Shown piece by piece: positions 59,889-64,000 of a DNA stretch of 64,000 nt. The notes under the pieces are model-generated. The model saw only the letters and a list, made by a program, of their open reading frames with translations, was not told the origin of the DNA and ran no database searches. Origin of the DNA: Welwitschia mirabilis. Its lineage: Eukaryota; Gnetophyta; Gnetopsida; Welwitschiales. Where the stretch lies: NCBI GenBank assembly GCA_051453625.1, contig JBOZIK010000001.1, forward strand, positions 87,341,488 through 87,405,487, in the 5' to 3' direction. The first letter of the stretch is position 1, and the number at the start of each line of letters is the position of its first letter. The position numbers were made by a program, and so were the translations under genes.

Positions 59889-60800
59889 ATGCATACCCCA
59901 GGTACACAAATTACCAAAATTGAAGAAGAATATTTTTTTGCTTTTATTATTTCAGAATTAGATTTCAAAAAGGAAAATTATAGTATAGAAGTAGATCATA
60001 TTGTTACTTCTTCGAATATGTCAAATGTATTGAAATCATCACAAAAACAAAAGCAATTTTTTTTGTTTAATACTCCATTTGTAATAGGAACTTATTCCTT
60101 AAATGCAAACATTACTCTTAGGGATTTAATTGTTAATAGAAAATCTAGAATTCAAAATCCTTTTGATTTACCTCAGGAAGACAATGTGGAATTAAAAATT
60201 TTAAGTGATTATCCAAATTTTTTGAGGGAACTAGAGGAAGATTCCTTTCAACATTTGATTGACATTGAACAACTTGTACTCACCTCAGGAAATGAGAAGA
60301 AATGTATTAGTTACCATGCCTATATGATTATTTTTCCATTCACAATTAGAGGAAGAGTTAAAGTTTGGCTTAAAACCATTCCACATAAAAGTATTAAATC
60401 TTGGAGTTAAGTGTAAGAAGTATTTATTAAATGATTTTTAAGTGAAATTTCCATGAGAAAAATAAGAAAATAAGTAAACAACTTTTAACAACAACCTCAT
60501 AAGAATTATGCAATAGCCTATGAACATTTTATAATAGCTAGCTATTCCAACCCTATTGATGAATTTCATAAAGAAGAGATAGACGATTATTTTTACAGTG
60601 GATTGAATACTCTAACTAAATAACTTGTAGATTTTTTTTATGAAGGTAACTTGTTAAACCTAGTCTTAGAATAAGAATGGAGTGTGTTGGAAAATCTTGT
60701 AGAAATAAGTCAAACTTGTCATAAATACACTAAAGAAAATCAAACTATAGGCTAAATCTTGAAGAATTCAAAGGAAGTTAAACATGACAAAGAAGAAGAA
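59889..60800 (+). pseudogene. gag: Athila-type gag, broken
   Basis: Capsid protein of the Athila-like element. An open frame runs from the ATG at 59889 to a TAA at 60408-60410, containing the classic FPFTIRGRVKVWLKTIP motif of the retrotransposon gag domain (residues about 150-166). The same frame continues past the stop with further stops but clear homology: EVFIK, then FLSEISMRKIRK, NYAIAYEHF, and FYSGLNTLTK followed by LVDFFYEGN near 60595. These are Athila-clade gag features. The stops sit where Gln or Trp codons are expected. The ATG is the first in the frame after the leader repeats. Confidence 0.88.
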
Positions 60801-61500
60801 AGAAAGGAATCAACCAACCTAATGAAATATTTTAATACTAATTCAAAAAATTATACAAAAATGATAGTTCATGTAAAAGTAGTAAAATAATGAAAACTTA
60901 ACTTCAAATTATGAAATTTACAAAGATGACTTTCATCCAACAAAAGAATGCCCCTTGTTACCAACTTGTAAGGAAAGGATGTTTGAGAAAGTTTGTGCCT
61001 TCAACCAAAGAACACCTAATTTTAAAAATCTAATCATAATTTCAACAAAGATTAGGTGGGAAATCTCACTAGAAACCATTTAAAAGTAGATTCAAGAATT
61101 CCAACTTTTAACCTAATTTTCAACAAAATCAAAATGATTCACTTAAAGAATTCATAGAAGAAATTAAAAACATACAAGGAAAAACTAATAGTAACATTAA
61201 GAACTTAGTAAATGTGCTTCAACAAATAATTTTTTTCAACCAAATACCATAAGTGTCTCTTATATCTCAACCAATGCGAAACCTAAATGAAGTTAGAAGA
61301 GATTTAAAAATAGTGACAAAAAATGAGAAGGATACAACACCTCCTATTCATAAGGCTTCAACTTATAAAAATAATGAAATAAATGAGGAAGATGATGTAG
61401 AAATTTTGGACACATACAAACTTTCATCAAAATCATCTACTAAAGCCTCCACTAAAAATACTCATTTAGTTCTTGGCTTGATTGATTGAATACAAATCCT
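60801..61500 (+). pseudogene. Gag-protease linker, low complexity and acidic
   Basis: Decayed linker rich in Asn, Lys and Gln. A CPLLPTCKERMF-like piece lies near 60950, and an open frame at 61253-61489 contains ASTYKNNEINEEDDVEILD followed by Ser/Thr/Lys repeats. Linkers of this kind join gag and protease in Athila elements. The EEDDVEILD piece is the only part of this element that resembles the unknown ORF of the nested element. Confidence 0.55.
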
Positions 61501-62560
61501 ACCTTTGATGAACACCTAAAAAGTTTAATACAAGAAGTAAATATTAGCTTACCCTTTTGGAAATTCTTGTAAGAAAATCCTAAATATTCTAATTTATGGA
61601 AGGATTTAGTAAGAGAAAAGAAAAAACATATCATTTCTATCAAATTTTTTCTTTCTCAATCTCTTTCCAACTTATTCATGCAAAAATGTCCTAAATTCAA
61701 AGACCCTATGGCTATAAATATGGGTGTTACATTAGAAGGAAACAAAAGAATTTAAAAAATCTTAATTGACATAGGAACAAGTGTAAACATTATGCCTCTC
61801 CACATATGTAAGACACTTGGGTTAGAAAATAGAATAGAATCTACACCAATCATCTTCGAATTAACTGATAGCTCAATCAAGAAACTATTATGAATTATCA
61901 AAGACCTACTTATCCAAATTGAGGAAGCTTTTTATCTAGTAGATGTTGTCATAATTAAGATAAAATAGGATGGAGGATATCCACTTCTTTTAGGAAGAGC
62001 CTTTTATGCAACTACCCATTGTATCATTGACACATGATCTAGGATGATGAGATATCATTTTGGTAATAGACAAATTACCATTAGAGTTTTTGGTGTTATT
62101 GAAAAAAACATAGGAACTGAGTTTAACTTTGAAGCTGAATTGAAACCAACTTTGTTTTTATAACATCGACTAATTAAAGAGAAATAAATCATGCTATATG
62201 AACCTGCTTTATACGATGACCTCACTAAAACATACTATCTTAAATCGGAGGATGAAGAATGCATAGATTGGGAAGAAACTCAACATTTTTATTTGGTAGA
62301 AAAACTTTTTACTGAGTATTGTTCCATGTCTATCATCCACATGACAGATGAGACAATAGCCCAAAATACCAACATTGAACTTAAGAAATTATCCTAAGGT
62401 TTCAAATATATCTTTCTTTCTGAAGATCAAATGAAACCTCTGATAATCAGTGATCTTCGCACTTCTCAATAAGAATCAAACTTGATCTCACTCTTAATTT
62501 CAAAAGAAAATTCCTTTTCTTGGCCACACAAAGACTTAGCTACTATTCCATTTCCCATAG
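61501..62560 (+). pseudogene. pol: Athila-type retropepsin and linker to RT
   Basis: Aspartic protease domain of pol. From 61670 the reading runs QKCPKFKDPMAINMGVTL, then the active-site block KILIDIGTSVNIMPLHICKT at about 61760-61820 (family D-x-G-A-S; here Asp and Gly kept, Ala to Thr). FELTDSSIKK and later YPLLLGRAFYATTHCIID near 61985 form the ILGRPFL block of these proteases. An open frame at 62191-62397 continues into the linker (FIFLSED-type block near 62410) that precedes RT in Athila. Stops interrupt at probable Gln, Arg and Trp codons. Confidence 0.85.
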
Positions 62561-63245
62561 TTTAACATAAGATTCACATTGAAGATAATGTTAAACCTAT
62601 TAGGTAGCCCTAAATAACACTTAATCTAGCCCTTAAATAAATTATTAAGGATGAAATTATTAAACTTTTGGATGCTAGAATCATATATGCCATATTTAAT
62701 AGTAAGTGGATTACTTCTTTAATAGTAGTTCCAAATAAGGGGGAGAAAATGAAGAATGTGCATTAATTTTAAAAAAACTTAATGAGGTCTCTAAAAAGGA
62801 TCATTTCTCCTTACCCTTTCTTGATCAAGCACTTGATATAATCCAATATCATGCATACTATTGCTTTATTGATGGTTATAATGGCTATAATCAAATTCGT
62901 TTAGCAAGTAAAAACCAAGATAAAACCACTTTTACCTCACACTTTGGAACCTTTTCTTTTAGGCGAATATCCTTTGGACTTTGCAATGCCCCTGGAACCT
63001 TTCAACGAGGCATGATGGAACTCTTTTCTAATATGATGGAAGATTCTATTAAAATTTTTATGGATAACTTCTCCATCTTTAGTAATATTTTTGAACAAAT
63101 TATAGTAAGATTAGAAAAAGTCCTAATCGATGTATTGAGAGTGGCTTACATTTTAGTTAGAAAAAGAGTTTTCTCATTGTCAAACATGGAATTATTTGAG
63201 ATCATTACATTTCAAAAGAAAGGATTAGGATGGACTCCATAAAAG
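62561..63245 (+). pseudogene. pol: Athila-type reverse transcriptase, catalytically dead and frameshifted
   Basis: Reading starts with HKIHIEDNVKPIR near 62570, then DEIIKLLDARIIYAIFNSKW and a VPNK block. Between 62710 and 62757 the frame changes and part of the finger region is lost. It resumes with KKDHFSLPFLDQ, YYCFIDGYNGYNQI, TSHFGTFSFRRISFGLCNAP and GTFQRGMMELF. The catalytic box at 63057-63068 reads FMDN, where FMDD is expected (GAT kept, the second codon AAC). The last 231 bases are open. Highly characteristic Athila RT despite decay. Confidence 0.93.
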
Positions 63246-63900
63246 TTGATATCATTAAAAACCTTATCCCTCTAACTAATGTTAAAAAACTTAGATCTTT
63301 TCCTGGTCATGCTATTTTTTATTGATAATTCATTCATGATTATGCCAAAATTTGTAAACCTCTCTACTCCATACTTAAAAAGAATGTTAAATTCAACTAA
63401 AATGATTCATTCCAACTTACTCTCAAAAATTTCAAAGAAAACATTTTTTTTTGAATCTAGTATCATAATTCTTGGTCAGAGTAAAGATTTCAAACTTATG
63501 TGTAATGCATGCAACATTGTTGATAGGCAGAGGTTATGGGAGAGGTTTTTGTTCTTGGCCAAAAGTCTGAAAATGATTTTAAAGTTATCTTAGTAAAACT
63601 TTGTTCCAAGTCCAATCCAACTACATTACTACTGAGGGAGAAATCCTTGACATTATCCTTTTCTTAGATTATTTTTAACATTATCTTCTTGGTTTTGATA
63701 TCAATGTTTACATAGATCATGCAGCCGTCTGCTATCTCATGAATAAAAAAGACTCTAGTTCTAGACTTATTAGGTGGATCCTTCTTATGTAAGAATTTAA
63801 TTTTACCATCATTAATAAGGCTAGAAAACATAATAGTATTATTGATCATCTATCTCAAGTTTCTTACTCCCATGATCAAGCTACCATTAATGACTCTTTT
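63246..63900 (+). pseudogene. pol: Athila-type RNase H, broken
   Basis: Follows RT directly. It begins with the connection block (KVDIIKNLIPLTNVKKLRSF near 63250) and has FKLMCNACN near 63490, where the family has FELMCDAS, so a catalytic Asp is now Asn. It ends with IDHAAVCYLMNKKD then LIRWI and HNSIIDHLSQVSY near 63845, the DHLSRL end of RNase H. It is spread over frames with stops. Confidence 0.85.
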
Positions 63901-64000
63901 TCTAATGAATAACGCTTTGCAATTAAATAAGTTTATGTTATCTTATTTTATTATTCTACTTCTTGGTATGCTAATATTGTGAACTACCTTATGACTATGA
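63901..64000 (+). pseudogene. pol: Start of the integrase-linker region
   Basis: STSWYANIVNYLMT at the edge matches the PWYADIVNYL block that precedes the integrase zinc-binding domain in Athila. The integrase itself is outside the window. Confidence 0.6.

Larger units (their letters stand above)
57929..64000 (+). mobile_element. Athila-like Ty3/gypsy element, 5' part
   Basis: The 5' LTR (57929-59200), tRNA-Asp PBS (59204-59221), leader repeats (59388-59800), gag, protease, RT and RNase H are readable in order on the plus strand. Integrase and the 3' LTR lie beyond the edge. Gag, protease and RT all read like the plant Athila clade, and the tRNA-Asp PBS agrees. The LTR starts TA rather than TG by a G-to-A change. 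All catalytic boxes seen are altered or preceded by stops, so it is inactive. Confidence 0.92.

Overview
This is a gene-free stretch of plant nuclear DNA, built almost entirely from old, nested retrotransposons. The evidence for a plant is Ty1/copia elements primed by initiator-Met tRNA with plant-type gag and pol, Athila-like Ty3/gypsy elements primed by tRNA-Asp, and L1-type LINEs. I found no intact host gene, no rRNA or functional tRNA gene, and no bacterial feature. The sequence is very AT-rich and, by eye, poor in CpG. Premature stops mostly sit where Gln, Arg or Trp codons would change by a single C-to-T or G-to-A transition. This pattern fits long-term decay of methylated heterochromatin. 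I cannot name the species; an angiosperm is as far as the sequence goes.

Layout. 1-566: end of an Athila-like LTR (minus strand) that runs off the left edge. 567-7822: AT-rich DNA holding one copy (about 3490-5640) of a 2 kb dispersed repeat. 7823-16562: Ty1/copia element 1 (minus), both LTRs, a perfect 12-nt PBS core, decayed gag-PR-IN-RT-RH and three assembly gaps. About 18970-20920: the second copy of the 2 kb repeat. About 22700-24840: a LINE reverse transcriptase (minus). 24844-44924: a large LTR element (minus, LTRs about 1.97 kb), into which a second 9.3 kb LTR element (32321-41657, minus) has inserted with a recognisable 5-bp target duplication. 44925-46650: SINE-like and LINE fragments. 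About 46700-47270 and 56512-57928: two pieces of a plus-strand LINE, separated by Ty1/copia element 2 (47271-56511, minus). 57929-64000: the 5' part of an Athila-like element (plus) with LTR, PBS, leader repeats, gag, protease, RT and RNase H; integrase and 3' LTR lie past the right edge.

How they fit together. The LTRs at 1-566, 32321-41657 and 57929-59200 belong to one family. The right-hand element carries Athila-type gag-pol. The 9.3 kb element shows none of it in the readable sequence, but carries a different, unrecognised, acidic and internally duplicated coding region. The two therefore look like an autonomous and a non-autonomous (LARD-like) partner that share LTRs, PBS-proximal sequence and an unusual GTCATC...GATGAC repeat module in the U3 and leader. 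This pair is the most interesting content of the window. The two copia elements form a second related pair; their LTR U3 regions are crowded with TTGAC(C/T) motifs. Visible catalytic sites are mostly destroyed (YVNN, FMDN and FANE in place of the -DD pairs), so nothing here looks mobile today.
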